A DNA stretch of 64,000 bases from Xanthocytophaga flava (lineage in GTDB: Bacteria; Bacteroidota; Bacteroidia; Cytophagales; 172606-1): contig NZ_JASJOR010000039.1 of the NCBI RefSeq assembly GCF_030068545.1, positions 1 through 64,000 of the forward strand. The letters are read 5' to 3'. The position numbers were made by a program, and so were the translations under genes. The notes under the pieces were generated by a model. That model was given only the letters and a program-made list of their open reading frames with translations, was not told where the DNA came from and did not search any database. This document shows positions 1 through 8,046 of this stretch, piece after piece; the first letter of the stretch is position 1, and every line of letters begins with the position of its first letter.

Positions 1-309
1 AGGAAAGGATATAGTCTACTGTGTATACACTCTCAGAAAGTAGTACTTTTGCTGCAATGGCTATTTTTAAATGTAGGCATCACAACTAAACCTAAACCTA
101 CCTGATTAATATTTGTCCAGCAGTCAGCTCATATTATTTTTTATCAATACAACCACTTGTTTATCAATAAAATAACCTCAAAACAATGCTCTTTAATAAG
201 TTAAACTATCATAGCGAAAGTACTTATTTCTATTTTAATTAGCCATGAAATTGTTCATACTAATTTCATGAACTATCAGGGCTTCTACAAGTAATGATGA
301 AAGGACTAA
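1..309. other. Non-coding left edge
   Basis: No convincing gene is visible. It lies downstream of the minus-strand serine hydrolase. The only structure seen is a short dyad at 244-270 (arms CATGAAATT and AATTTCATG, 9-nt loop). It has no T-run on the minus-strand exit side, so it is a weak terminator candidate at best. Confidence 0.5.
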
Positions 310-1860
310 TTAGTTTACCCGTATCCCATCTCTCATATTTTTCGGCTTAAGCATTTTAGCTAGTTCAGGCTCCGTTGATAACTGTTTTTTGAAAAGATAT
401 GTTAAGGGCTTATTGTAATAGCTTTTACCAGATATCTTCCCATTTTTTAGTACCAACTGAATCATAGCTGTATGTGATCTCATAGGAGCTATCAGTTGAA
501 TAGAATCTTCTTTTAAGTCTGTTATTTCAAATGGTACAGGTTCCCTGTTATCAAAAAGGATGGTTCCTTTCAACATATTGGAGACTTCATAGAAATATAA
601 ATAGGCATTATCATATTTTTCTTCTCCATTTTCAATTTTTATCTGCCACAAACCAGTCCAACGCTGATTTAACATCCTGTTAAACAGGAAATGATTTTCA
701 TCCTTTTTCTCCTTTAAAAAAATATGAGCAATTTCTACCAATGTCTCATCGGCAAAGTTCACCATTGCGGTATTTGAAGTAAATCCAATAACAAGATTGG
801 ATTCAGGAAATAGTAATATGTATGCCTTTGCAGTAGGCATAAATCCTCCATGACCTATAATCACTTCATTATCTGCTGTCTCATACAAAATAAATCCAAT
901 TCCAAAACCTGTAGTGTCTTTTTGAGAGGTTAGTTGAGGCGTACACATCATCTTCATCGTTTCTTTACTAAACAATGTGTTTGTTAGTAATGCATTTCCA
1001 AATAATACCAGATCATTGGCATTGGAGCTCAATCCTGCACCACCCCAATTGAAACTTAAATCCTGAAAGGGGGCATCCACCCAACTCGCATCAGAAGAAT
1101 TTTTTATATAGAACTTAGTTATATCTTTGATCCGGTTCACTGGAATCTCACCAAAGGTATTCTTTAGTCCAGCCGGAATCCAAATCTCATCCTGTAAGTA
1201 TTTTAAAAATGATTTGCCGGAAACGCGTTGAATAATAGCACTTACTATTGAAAAGTTGTAAGAGGAATATTCACATTTCTGTCCGGCAGAAAACAACAAA
1301 GGAGCATTAGAAAAAAGCCTCAATGCGTCTTCTACATGAGTATAATGCTCTGTTTTCTCTGACTTGTCAGCCCCATAGTAATGCCGTATTCCAGATTGAT
1401 GACTTACCAGATGTCTGATTGTAATATGGGAATAGTGTTCTGGTAAATCTGGTAAGTAATAGGTGATGGTTGAATCCAGATGTATTTTTCCTTTTTCAAT
1501 CAATTTGCCTAGCGCACTTGCTGTAAATAACTTGGATACACTGGCAATTCTAAAAATAGTTGTGGAATTTACAGGTGTTCCCTTGCTAAGATCAGAAAAT
1601 CCAAAATTCTCAGACCAGCATATTTGGCCATCTACAGCTATTGCAACCTGAGCTCCAGGCAGGCCACTGCCTCGATTTGACTCAGTCACTATTTTTCTGG
1701 CCCTTTCTATAGCTCCTCTATATCTTTCTGAGTATACATTGGTACCCTGCCAACTTGAAACTCCATATTTATAATTTCCAATATCTGCATCATACTTGTT
1801 GCATGCGGGAAATAACAGCCATAGACTCAAAAGTATAGTATAAAAATAACGTATGTTCAT
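310..1860 (-). CDS. LACTB-like serine hydrolase (beta-lactamase / PBP4* fold) lipoprotein
   Basis: Predicted class-C beta-lactamase-fold serine hydrolase, a family of D-alanyl-D-alanine peptidases, esterases and LACTB-type peptidases. The catalytic S-x-x-K box is SVSK at about residue 107, the Tyr motif is YSSYN, and the third box is HGG. The N-terminus has a signal peptide ending LFPAC, so a lipoprotein outside the inner membrane is expected. The start at 1860 is chosen because its ATG overlaps the TGA of the upstream permease gene (ATGA), which implies translational coupling; a longer frame opening at 1899 would run into the permease. A C-terminal domain of about 120 residues follows the hydrolase fold. 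It is the last gene of a PadR-controlled ABC operon. The substrate is unknown; a link to a peptide or cell-wall compound handled by the exporter is inference. Confidence 0.88.
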   Translation of the reverse strand: MNIRYFYTILLSLWLLFPACNKYDADIGNYKYGVSSWQGTNVYSERYRGAIERARKIVTESNRGSGLPGAQVAIAVDGQICWSENFGFSDLSKGTPVNSTTIFRIASVSKLFTASALGKLIEKGKIHLDSTITYYLPDLPEHYSHITIRHLVSHQSGIRHYYGADKSEKTEHYTHVEDALRLFSNAPLLFSAGQKCEYSSYNFSIVSAIIQRVSGKSFLKYLQDEIWIPAGLKNTFGEIPVNRIKDITKFYIKNSSDASWVDAPFQDLSFNWGGAGLSSNANDLVLFGNALLTNTLFSKETMKMMCTPQLTSQKDTTGFGIGFILYETADNEVIIGHGGFMPTAKAYILLFPESNLVIGFTSNTAMVNFADETLVEIAHIFLKEKKDENHFLFNRMLNQRWTGLWQIKIENGEEKYDNAYLYFYEVSNMLKGTILFDNREPVPFEITDLKEDSIQLIAPMRSHTAMIQLVLKNGKISGKSYYNKPLTYLFKKQLSTEPELAKMLKPKNMRDGIRVN

Positions 1861-2648
1861 ATGACACTTTTGTAACGGGTCAACAGATAATGCATACATA
1901 AAAGCAATACTCCTCCAATAAAGCCATAGTAAACATATTCCATGTTCAAAAGATGATTTCCAGTACCAAAGGAATCAAAAGCCAATGCAGAAAAATTAAA
2001 AGGATGCCATTGTGCATAAGGAAATCCTGTATATCCAGATCTATTAGTGTATAAAAAAAGAACAAAGGCAGAGACATATCCCAGCAATCCAATAATGATT
2101 GCAACAAGTATGGATTTGACATAATAGCTAACGCAATATAGGATAGAAGTAATGCTTGCAGATGCTGCAATAAACTTGCAAGAAGGAATAAATGCCTCAA
2201 TCCAGTAATTGGTATCCTGAAAGCCTAGTTCTGGTCTTAGTTTTGATAACACATAGCCGCTTAACATGATAAAGGAATAGAATTCCAGCACATTTATGAT
2301 CAAAATAAAATAGGCAAACACAATTTTTGAAAAGAACACAACTTCAAATGGTACTGATAAAACCCTCAGATTTTTCCATGTATTATTTCTGTGTTCTATA
2401 TAATTGACATGACATATCAAAAGAATCTGAAGAAAAACGAAAATATGAAAGTAGGGTTTATAGTTAAAGACAACGTACCAACGCCAGGGATTTATGACAT
2501 CTAATGCATGATCGGCCCAAACAGTCAGAAAAGTAACAGTAGTGATAACTAAAGGTACTAACAGAACAAACCATAGAAGAAAAGTATTTCTGTGTTTTAA
2601 AAACTCAGAAATAAATCCATTGCGAAATAGGATCAGATAAGTATGCAT
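1857..2648 (-). CDS. ABC-2 type transporter permease
   Basis: Integral membrane protein of 263 residues with about six hydrophobic segments (around 20-45, 65-85, 100-130, 155-175, 180-205 and 238-258). This is the layout of ABC-2 permeases such as those of bacitracin or lantibiotic immunity transporters. It starts 5 bp after the stop of the ATPase gene and overlaps the start of the serine hydrolase gene by ATGA, so the three are almost certainly co-translated. No charged catalytic motif is visible, as expected for a permease. The family call rests mainly on topology and on the adjacent ATPase, not on a diagnostic motif. Export of a hydrophobic compound or peptide is inferred. Confidence 0.82.
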   Translation of the reverse strand: MHTYLILFRNGFISEFLKHRNTFLLWFVLLVPLVITTVTFLTVWADHALDVINPWRWYVVFNYKPYFHIFVFLQILLICHVNYIEHRNNTWKNLRVLSVPFEVVFFSKIVFAYFILIINVLEFYSFIMLSGYVLSKLRPELGFQDTNYWIEAFIPSCKFIAASASITSILYCVSYYVKSILVAIIIGLLGYVSAFVLFLYTNRSGYTGFPYAQWHPFNFSALAFDSFGTGNHLLNMEYVYYGFIGGVLLLCMHYLLTRYKSVI

Positions 2649-2653
2649 CCTCG

Positions 2654-3358
2654 TTAGGTGGTAAGTGCTAGAAAAGATTTTTCCAGATTTCCAGATTGTT
2701 CGATCAACTTTTCCTTTGTTCCCTGAAATTGAATTTCACCTTTATGAATAACAGCTACATTTGTTATGATCTTATCTAACTCATCCAATAAATGTGAGGA
2801 AAGAAAAATTGTTTTGCCATGATCTTTATGAAGAGTAATCAATAAATTTCTTAGTTCAATGATACCAAGAGGGTCCAATCCATTAGCTGGTTCGTCCAGA
2901 ATTAGTAAAGGGGGATCATTAATCAAGGCCATTGCAAGCCCTAACCGTTGTTTCATTCCTACAGAATAATTCCCAACTCGTTTATCGCCTTCTGTACTTA
3001 ATCCCACTAATTCAAGTGTTTGCTCAATCCTACTATTACTTATCCCTAGTAATACGGCAAGAATTTTTAGATTATTATGGGCAGATAGATGAGGATAAAA
3101 GGAAGAATGGTCAATCAGCGCTCCTACCTTATGTAATAACTCTGGTTTATTCTTTGACAACTCTTTTCCAAACAAAAATACAGAACCTTTTTGTGCAGAA
3201 AGCAATCCAAGAAGAAGTCGGATGGTGGTACTTTTTCCTGCGCCATTGATCCCTAAAAAGCCAAAAATTGAATTCTCAGGTATCTTAAGATTAAGAGTTC
3301 TAAGTATATTCTCTTTCTTATAACCGAAACTCAGATTTTTTGTCTCAATTACATTCAT
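2654..3358 (-). CDS. ABC transporter ATP-binding protein
   Basis: Complete ABC nucleotide-binding subunit of 234 residues. Walker A is GINGAGKST near residue 40, the signature is YSVGMKQR, Walker B is LLILDEPANGLDP, and the H-loop is SSHLLDEL. It resembles the BcrA/NatA class of drug and peptide exporters. The start is placed at ATG 3358 (MNVIETKNLSFGY), because the 28 codons further upstream lie inside the preceding gene and do not look like ABC sequence. It begins 11 bp after the stop of the upstream membrane protein and ends 5 bp before the permease gene. It should energise the permease at the inner membrane. Confidence 0.93.
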   Translation of the reverse strand: MNVIETKNLSFGYKKENILRTLNLKIPENSIFGFLGINGAGKSTTIRLLLGLLSAQKGSVFLFGKELSKNKPELLHKVGALIDHSSFYPHLSAHNNLKILAVLLGISNSRIEQTLELVGLSTEGDKRVGNYSVGMKQRLGLAMALINDPPLLILDEPANGLDPLGIIELRNLLITLHKDHGKTIFLSSHLLDELDKIITNVAVIHKGEIQFQGTKEKLIEQSGNLEKSFLALTT

Positions 3359-3369
3359 ACTCCAATCAG

Positions 3370-4170
3370 TTACAGGTATTTTTGTAGAAACAGTTTCAAC
3401 TCTCCTGCCTTCTTCAGCATAATAGATACACTGAAGGCGCAAATTGCTATTAAAACGAGGTCATCCAGAAAGAATACGACAGCTACATTTGATCTGAACA
3501 ACTTTATAGATAATGCCAGTGGAATCCACAACAAACTGATAACTGCAGTAAGCTCCAATGCGAAGGAAAAGAAGTCTATCATTGTATTATTCATTGAAAG
3601 ACTTCTCTTTATTGCTTTTAAATAAAAAGGAATAGCTATGGCTAGAATCAGACTGACCCATAATAGCATTCCTAACAATCCTTTACCTTCAAACTCAATG
3701 AATAGAAAAATAAAAACGCTGAGTACAGCAAGACTGGTTATGATTGTAAATAGGAACAGATTACGTCTAAGATCGTTTTGCTTTCTGTGTAGAAATATAC
3801 TGTGATACATAAAAAAGATCGATAAAGAGATACAAACCAAAATCAATCCGGGATTTACACCCGTTGTAAATAAATTGAAAGGAGCAATTAAAAAACTTAA
3901 CAGGCAACCATAATAAATCAGATTCTTTACTCTACTCCTACCTTCATTTATCAGATGAATAGTTTCCTGTTGAATAGTTATGATTGTAGATTCCCCATGA
4001 AGATCATACGATGCACAGCGATAAGCTTCCTCAAAGGAGTATCCTTTGCTCATATATACTTCAATACTACAGAGCAAATGATCCAGTAAATCATTCTCTA
4101 GCCCTGGCATTCTAATGCCATTCTGATTAAGATCTTTCTTTATTATGTCTATTTGTTTGTCTGTTAACAT
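3370..4170 (-). CDS. PadR-associated membrane protein
   Basis: A protein of 266 residues. The cytosolic N-terminal part of about 75 residues is helical (MLTDKQIDIIKKDLNQNGI, then LENDLLDHLLCSIE). This resembles the prefix domain found before permeases or in DUF1700-like proteins that sit beside PadR regulators. About six membrane segments follow from residue 85 onward. It starts 2 bp after the PadR stop, so co-transcription is clear. Its role is not known; proteins in this position are thought to act in sensing or as accessory membrane subunits, which is inference here. No catalytic motif was seen. Confidence 0.8.
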   Translation of the reverse strand: MLTDKQIDIIKKDLNQNGIRMPGLENDLLDHLLCSIEVYMSKGYSFEEAYRCASYDLHGESTIITIQQETIHLINEGRSRVKNLIYYGCLLSFLIAPFNLFTTGVNPGLILVCISLSIFFMYHSIFLHRKQNDLRRNLFLFTIITSLAVLSVFIFLFIEFEGKGLLGMLLWVSLILAIAIPFYLKAIKRSLSMNNTMIDFFSFALELTAVISLLWIPLALSIKLFRSNVAVVFFLDDLVLIAICAFSVSIMLKKAGELKLFLQKYL

Positions 4171-4172
4171 AG

Positions 4173-4511
4173 CTATAGAGAATTAGTAGCTTTTTCCAGA
4201 AATAACTGCATCGTTTTAAGAAATCGGTTTAACTCGGTTGTTCTATGTTCTGCTTCTAGCTTCCCTTCTGCTGTAAGTTGATAATAACGTCTGGGTCTGT
4301 TTCCGATCAAAACCTCTTCAACGTTGATTAAGCCATCATCCATCAGCTTATGCAACGCAGGATACAGAGAACCTTCTTTTATAATTAAGTCCTCATTGGT
4401 CAACTCTTTTACTTTTTGGCAGATTTCATATCCATACATCTTCCTGTCTGGATATAATAACTTCAGGATAATAGGGGTAAGGGTACCTCTAATCAGATCT
4501 TTCGAATACAT
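4173..4511 (-). CDS. PadR family transcriptional regulator
   Basis: Winged-helix repressor of 112 residues with the hallmark PadR core LLYPDRKMYGYEICQKVKEL, then KEGSLYPALHKLMDDGLI and RRYYQLTAEGK. The short C-terminal helix (about residues 85-110) is the usual dimerisation element of small PadR proteins. It is the first gene of a five-gene operon ending in a serine hydrolase. Its ATG lies inside one arm of a 14-bp-arm inverted repeat (4504-4542), which strongly suggests autorepression. Small PadR proteins bind hydrophobic drugs, phenolics or peptides; the inducer here is unknown. Confidence 0.93.
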   Translation of the reverse strand: MYSKDLIRGTLTPIILKLLYPDRKMYGYEICQKVKELTNEDLIIKEGSLYPALHKLMDDGLINVEEVLIGNRPRRYYQLTAEGKLEAEHRTTELNRFLKTMQLFLEKATNSL

Positions 4512-4542
4512 AGATAAACATAGTATTATTATCTATGTATTC
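4504..4542 (-). promoter_or_regulatory. PadR operator-like dyad over the start codon
   Basis: Perfect inverted repeat with 14-bp arms, GAATACATAGATAA (4504-4517) and TTATCTATGTATTC (4529-4542), separated by 11 bp. The PadR ATG (4509-4511) is in the left arm. The spacer holds TATGTTTA on the minus strand, one base off a TAnnTTTG -7 box. This is the geometry of an autorepressor site; binding by PadR is inferred. Confidence 0.75.
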
Positions 4543-4667
4543 AAAGAAATAATTCAAAAAAAATCAGTTGTTACAGAAAGTTGCAGGAGAATATCCAGTT
4601 ACACTACAAAACAGAAAGCCAGACACTTACTAGAGAAGAAGCTATTTGTATTTATTTATAAAACCTC

Positions 4668-4704
4668 AAAGCCATCTTCCGGAATTACTCCAAAAGATGG
4701 CTTT
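4668..4704 (-). terminator. Terminator of the DUF4965 enzyme gene
   Basis: Stem AAAGCCATCTT (4668-4678) with AAGATGGCTTT (4694-4704) and a 15-nt loop, 40 bp beyond the stop of the minus-strand gene. A moderately U-rich stretch follows on the minus strand. Confidence 0.7.
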
Positions 4705-4744
4705 GGCTGTTAAAAAATCAAAATGAACAGCGATCAGGTAATTC

Positions 4745-7249
4745 TTAATTTTTGGACTGTTTCTTTTTCAGGTAGTCATCTAACAATTTAATATAATACC
4801 CTCCTACTACAGATCTTGCCCGGAATCCTACAGACTCGCCATTGGTAGTTTCATGCCAGTCACTCAATGGAATACGACTAGGACCTTCATTGGCAAAAAC
4901 ATATACAGGATGAAGAATCTGCTGGAAATCCTTTGGTGAATTTGTCAGAGTAGCAGTCCATATAATCCAGTCAGACTTGGTATAGCTTTTCCGGCTATCC
5001 AGAGGAAGTCCAAACTTATTTTGTTTTGTCAGATAATAACTGATTTCCTTTTTTGCAATTTCAGGGGAGAATATATTCAATCCCAGCATTTTATCCCATA
5101 CCAAATTGTATTTCTGGCTCCAGGTCCCTTTTTTATCAAAAGTAAGGCTGTAATGGTCTCCATCCTGAGCCATTTGAGTCCATTTTTGTGCCATATCTTT
5201 GGCTAACGCATTGTAGGTTGTAGCAGTACTGGCATCACCCTGCATTGCTGCCAGCTTTCCGTAACCTGCTATTCCCAGAATGGCTTTGATGGATAGGTTA
5301 GCATTGTGAGCCAGATGGCCTGCAAAATCGTCTGTACATAGTTGGTTTTCAGGATCAAGTCCCGCTTTTTTCAGGTATTCGGCCCAGGTAGTCAATGCTT
5401 TCCAGTGTTTTTTAGCATAGTCGGCATTTCCCTCTACCTCAGCAATAGCAGTGGCCAGAATAAGCATATTACCGCTTTCCTCTACAGGCATGTCTTCTCC
5501 ATATGTCTGTCCGTTTGCTTGAGGATACGTACCAACATCATGAGCAGCAAAGGGCTTTGTCCACTTTCCACTTTCGGTATAGTAAAAAATAGGGTCCATC
5601 ATACCCTTCAGCAAAGTCGGATTATATAACAAAAACAAAGGCGCAGATGGGTAAGTTACGTCTACTGTTCCAATAGATCCATTACTAAAGTTTTCCTTTG
5701 AGAAAAAGAAAGGTATTCCATCCGGACCCGCTACCAGCTTGTGGGCGGCAATTGCTTGTCTATAGCCTAGTTCACATAATTGTGCGTACTCCTCACCACC
5801 AGATTGAAGGGCGTCTTTGTACAATTGCTGATCAAAACTTGTACACTCCTGTATAAGTTGTTTGTATTCTTTCTCCGCAGAAACCAACATTTTCTCAAAG
5901 CTAGTTCCTGAGTTTCGTCTCCACCATGCCTTCAAAGGCGTTTTAAAAAACTCTACAGATTGAATGTCATCATAGCCAACCAGTACATGTGTAGAAGCCG
6001 GAGTTGTACTTACTTTTCCTAGATTATAGCTAATAGCCAATACCGTTGGTTGGCTACCCACTTCACGGGCCGTCAAGGCATCATCTGTTTTAGGAAGAAT
6101 TCCTGTCTGAGTAAAAGCAGCATGTGCCTTAGGAGCCTCTGTAATCACAGTAGTTGTTTGTGGTGATTTTCCAGCAGCCACATAGACATACCCCCAATCA
6201 ATACGAACATTATCCCCTTTCGTCTGTAACATCTTTTGTGACTGAGTACCTGCACTCAGAATATGTAGTGTTTCATTAGACGATCTTTTACCAATTACTG
6301 TCTGTTCCGAATTGTTTACTGCTAATTCTGCAGAAGCATCAAAATACAGTTGTACATCATGTGGTTTTCCATCATTGGATTGCACATCAAATGTCACATA
6401 GGAAACCGGACGAGAAAGAACGTCGAAATTACTCATAAGTAACGGAGAGGTAAATGTCACTTTCAGATCAACCGGGCCACAAGCAAAGTCATAGATACTT
6501 TGAGTAGCTTTTACAATGACAGATTTTTGTATAACAGGCTGAATGGCAACAGAAGGTTTGATTTCATCTGCTAATCCAAAATCCAGATGCTGCCCACCTG
6601 CAGTATTAGCACAATGAATAGCAATTAGATTTTTTCCTTTCTTTAGGGAAGATTTAACCTGGTCAGAAAGCTGTATAGCCTTGTATTCATCAGTCCAGCA
6701 ATTGCATGTATAGGCTTCAACACCATTGATATAAACTTCAACATTGTCGTCATGCTTCAACAATAGCAACAATTTATTAAAGTTAAGATCTTTCAATTCC
6801 ACCTCTCTTCTTACCCACAGATCATTTGAATTCCATTTGGTTCGCATGGTCTGATCTGCATCTGGTGCAAAACCACCCTGACCTGTCTTCCAGAAAGTCG
6901 CATTATAAGTAGGTTTCATCCAGTCTGCACCTGGATTTTCAAAAGTATACTTCACAGCATAAGGCTTTTGAGAACCTGTTGGAACAATAGTCTTACGAGA
7001 AGCTATTGGCGCTCCCATAAAATCAAGTGTTTTGCCATCTACCCGTATCTTTCCTGTTAGCCGATGTGGACGCCCCGTCCAATGGCGGGTAGGTTCATCA
7101 TAAAGTTTATCAGAAAAAGACCATACACTTGTATACGGATCAATGGTAATTAACGGGACAGCAGGAGAACGAAGATCCTGAGCCTGTAGCTGAATGCAAG
7201 CCAGGGAGAGTGCTAAACTTGTAAAAACAGAGAAAAACTTGTACATCAT
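4745..7249 (-). CDS. Glutaminase-A-like secreted enzyme (DUF4964 / DUF5127 / DUF4965)
   Basis: Large exported protein of 834 residues with a signal peptide ending IQLQAQ. After it comes a DUF4964-type N-terminus (VPLITIDPYTSVWSF, then RHWTGRPHRLTGKIRVDG). A segment at about residues 105-235 reads like a beta-galactosidase-type jelly-roll (NDLWVRREVEL, VEVYINGVEAY, GKNLIAIHCAN). A DUF5127 region and then an (alpha/alpha) C-terminal DUF4965 region follow (PSAPLFLLYNPTLLKGM, HDVGTYPQANGQ, MPVEESGNMLIL). Family members are annotated glutaminase A from a fungal enzyme, but in Bacteroidota they sit in uptake loci and the true substrate is uncertain. It is the distal gene of the SusCD locus, 78 bp after DUF3823, and is followed by a terminator. 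An MM double start is possible; either Met gives the same signal peptide. Confidence 0.88.
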   Translation of the reverse strand: MMYKFFSVFTSLALSLACIQLQAQDLRSPAVPLITIDPYTSVWSFSDKLYDEPTRHWTGRPHRLTGKIRVDGKTLDFMGAPIASRKTIVPTGSQKPYAVKYTFENPGADWMKPTYNATFWKTGQGGFAPDADQTMRTKWNSNDLWVRREVELKDLNFNKLLLLLKHDDNVEVYINGVEAYTCNCWTDEYKAIQLSDQVKSSLKKGKNLIAIHCANTAGGQHLDFGLADEIKPSVAIQPVIQKSVIVKATQSIYDFACGPVDLKVTFTSPLLMSNFDVLSRPVSYVTFDVQSNDGKPHDVQLYFDASAELAVNNSEQTVIGKRSSNETLHILSAGTQSQKMLQTKGDNVRIDWGYVYVAAGKSPQTTTVITEAPKAHAAFTQTGILPKTDDALTAREVGSQPTVLAISYNLGKVSTTPASTHVLVGYDDIQSVEFFKTPLKAWWRRNSGTSFEKMLVSAEKEYKQLIQECTSFDQQLYKDALQSGGEEYAQLCELGYRQAIAAHKLVAGPDGIPFFFSKENFSNGSIGTVDVTYPSAPLFLLYNPTLLKGMMDPIFYYTESGKWTKPFAAHDVGTYPQANGQTYGEDMPVEESGNMLILATAIAEVEGNADYAKKHWKALTTWAEYLKKAGLDPENQLCTDDFAGHLAHNANLSIKAILGIAGYGKLAAMQGDASTATTYNALAKDMAQKWTQMAQDGDHYSLTFDKKGTWSQKYNLVWDKMLGLNIFSPEIAKKEISYYLTKQNKFGLPLDSRKSYTKSDWIIWTATLTNSPKDFQQILHPVYVFANEGPSRIPLSDWHETTNGESVGFRARSVVGGYYIKLLDDYLKKKQSKN

Positions 7250-7327
7250 TATAAAGTAAGTGATTTAAGGATATGGTTTGAAAAATGAATAGGAAACCTA
7301 GTATAAACTTTGATTGTGGTTACACAA

Positions 7328-8035
7328 TCAAAGTTCGATCTTTTGAACCGGAGAAAAAATCATATCTTCTATTCCACTGATTTTTACTCCAATTCGGGCA
7401 TATACATAATCCTGAGCAGAAGCAGATGAAGGTACAGTCACACTTAAGTTGACATTATTTAGATCTGTGATAGTACTACCTGTTATCTCTTGATCAACCA
7501 CACGGGTGCTTTTATCTACAAACTGAGTTTTGCTAACATAGAGTGATACATATTCTACATCCTTTGCATACAATATATCTGTAATGATTTTTTCCACGCT
7601 ACAGGAGGCGGTAACCTTTCTATCACCTGTACTTGAGAACTGTGCATTACGGATCATATAATATGGTAATACTTCAATATCTAATGTCTGGCTCCCTTTA
7701 AGATCAACTATAAGTGTATCAGAACCTGTCTGATCATTCTGAAGCATCCTGAAAGGGCCTTGTCCGGATTGAAAAACAAGTTTGTATGTAGACTTAAATA
7801 ATATAGTCGAATAGGAACCATCCTGAGTAACAGGCACATTAATAGGAATTTTTGTTTGCCAGCCTGGTTCCCATAATTCAAAAATCACATTGTCATAGGC
7901 TACATTAATAGGCTCACCATTATATACAATCCGACCTGTCAGATAAGTGTCAGGTGCATCGTAATTATCGAAAGCACAAGAACTTACAGTTGTGATCATC
8001 ATGATACCAGTAAGATAAAATAATATCTGTTTCAT
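7328..8035 (-). CDS. DUF3823 lipoprotein of the SusCD locus
   Basis: Lipoprotein of 235 residues; the signal ends TTVSSC with the acylated Cys at about residue 20. An N-terminal beta domain (TYLTGRIVYNGEPINVAYDN, then FELWEPGW) resembles a carboxypeptidase-regulatory/transthyretin-like fold, and a second beta-rich domain follows. This arrangement matches DUF3823 proteins, which are regularly encoded beside SusC/SusD and probably bind substrate at the cell surface. It starts 11 bp after the SusD stop and is co-transcribed. No enzyme motif is seen. Confidence 0.85.
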   Translation of the reverse strand: MKQILFYLTGIMMITTVSSCAFDNYDAPDTYLTGRIVYNGEPINVAYDNVIFELWEPGWQTKIPINVPVTQDGSYSTILFKSTYKLVFQSGQGPFRMLQNDQTGSDTLIVDLKGSQTLDIEVLPYYMIRNAQFSSTGDRKVTASCSVEKIITDILYAKDVEYVSLYVSKTQFVDKSTRVVDQEITGSTITDLNNVNLSVTVPSSASAQDYVYARIGVKISGIEDMIFSPVQKIEL

Positions 8036-8046
8036 AGAAAGAAAGA

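Noticed and set aside
244..270. Terminator after the serine hydrolase operon
   Set aside because: A 9-bp-arm dyad is present but has no U-run on the minus strand and is 40 bp from the stop; not strong enough to call.
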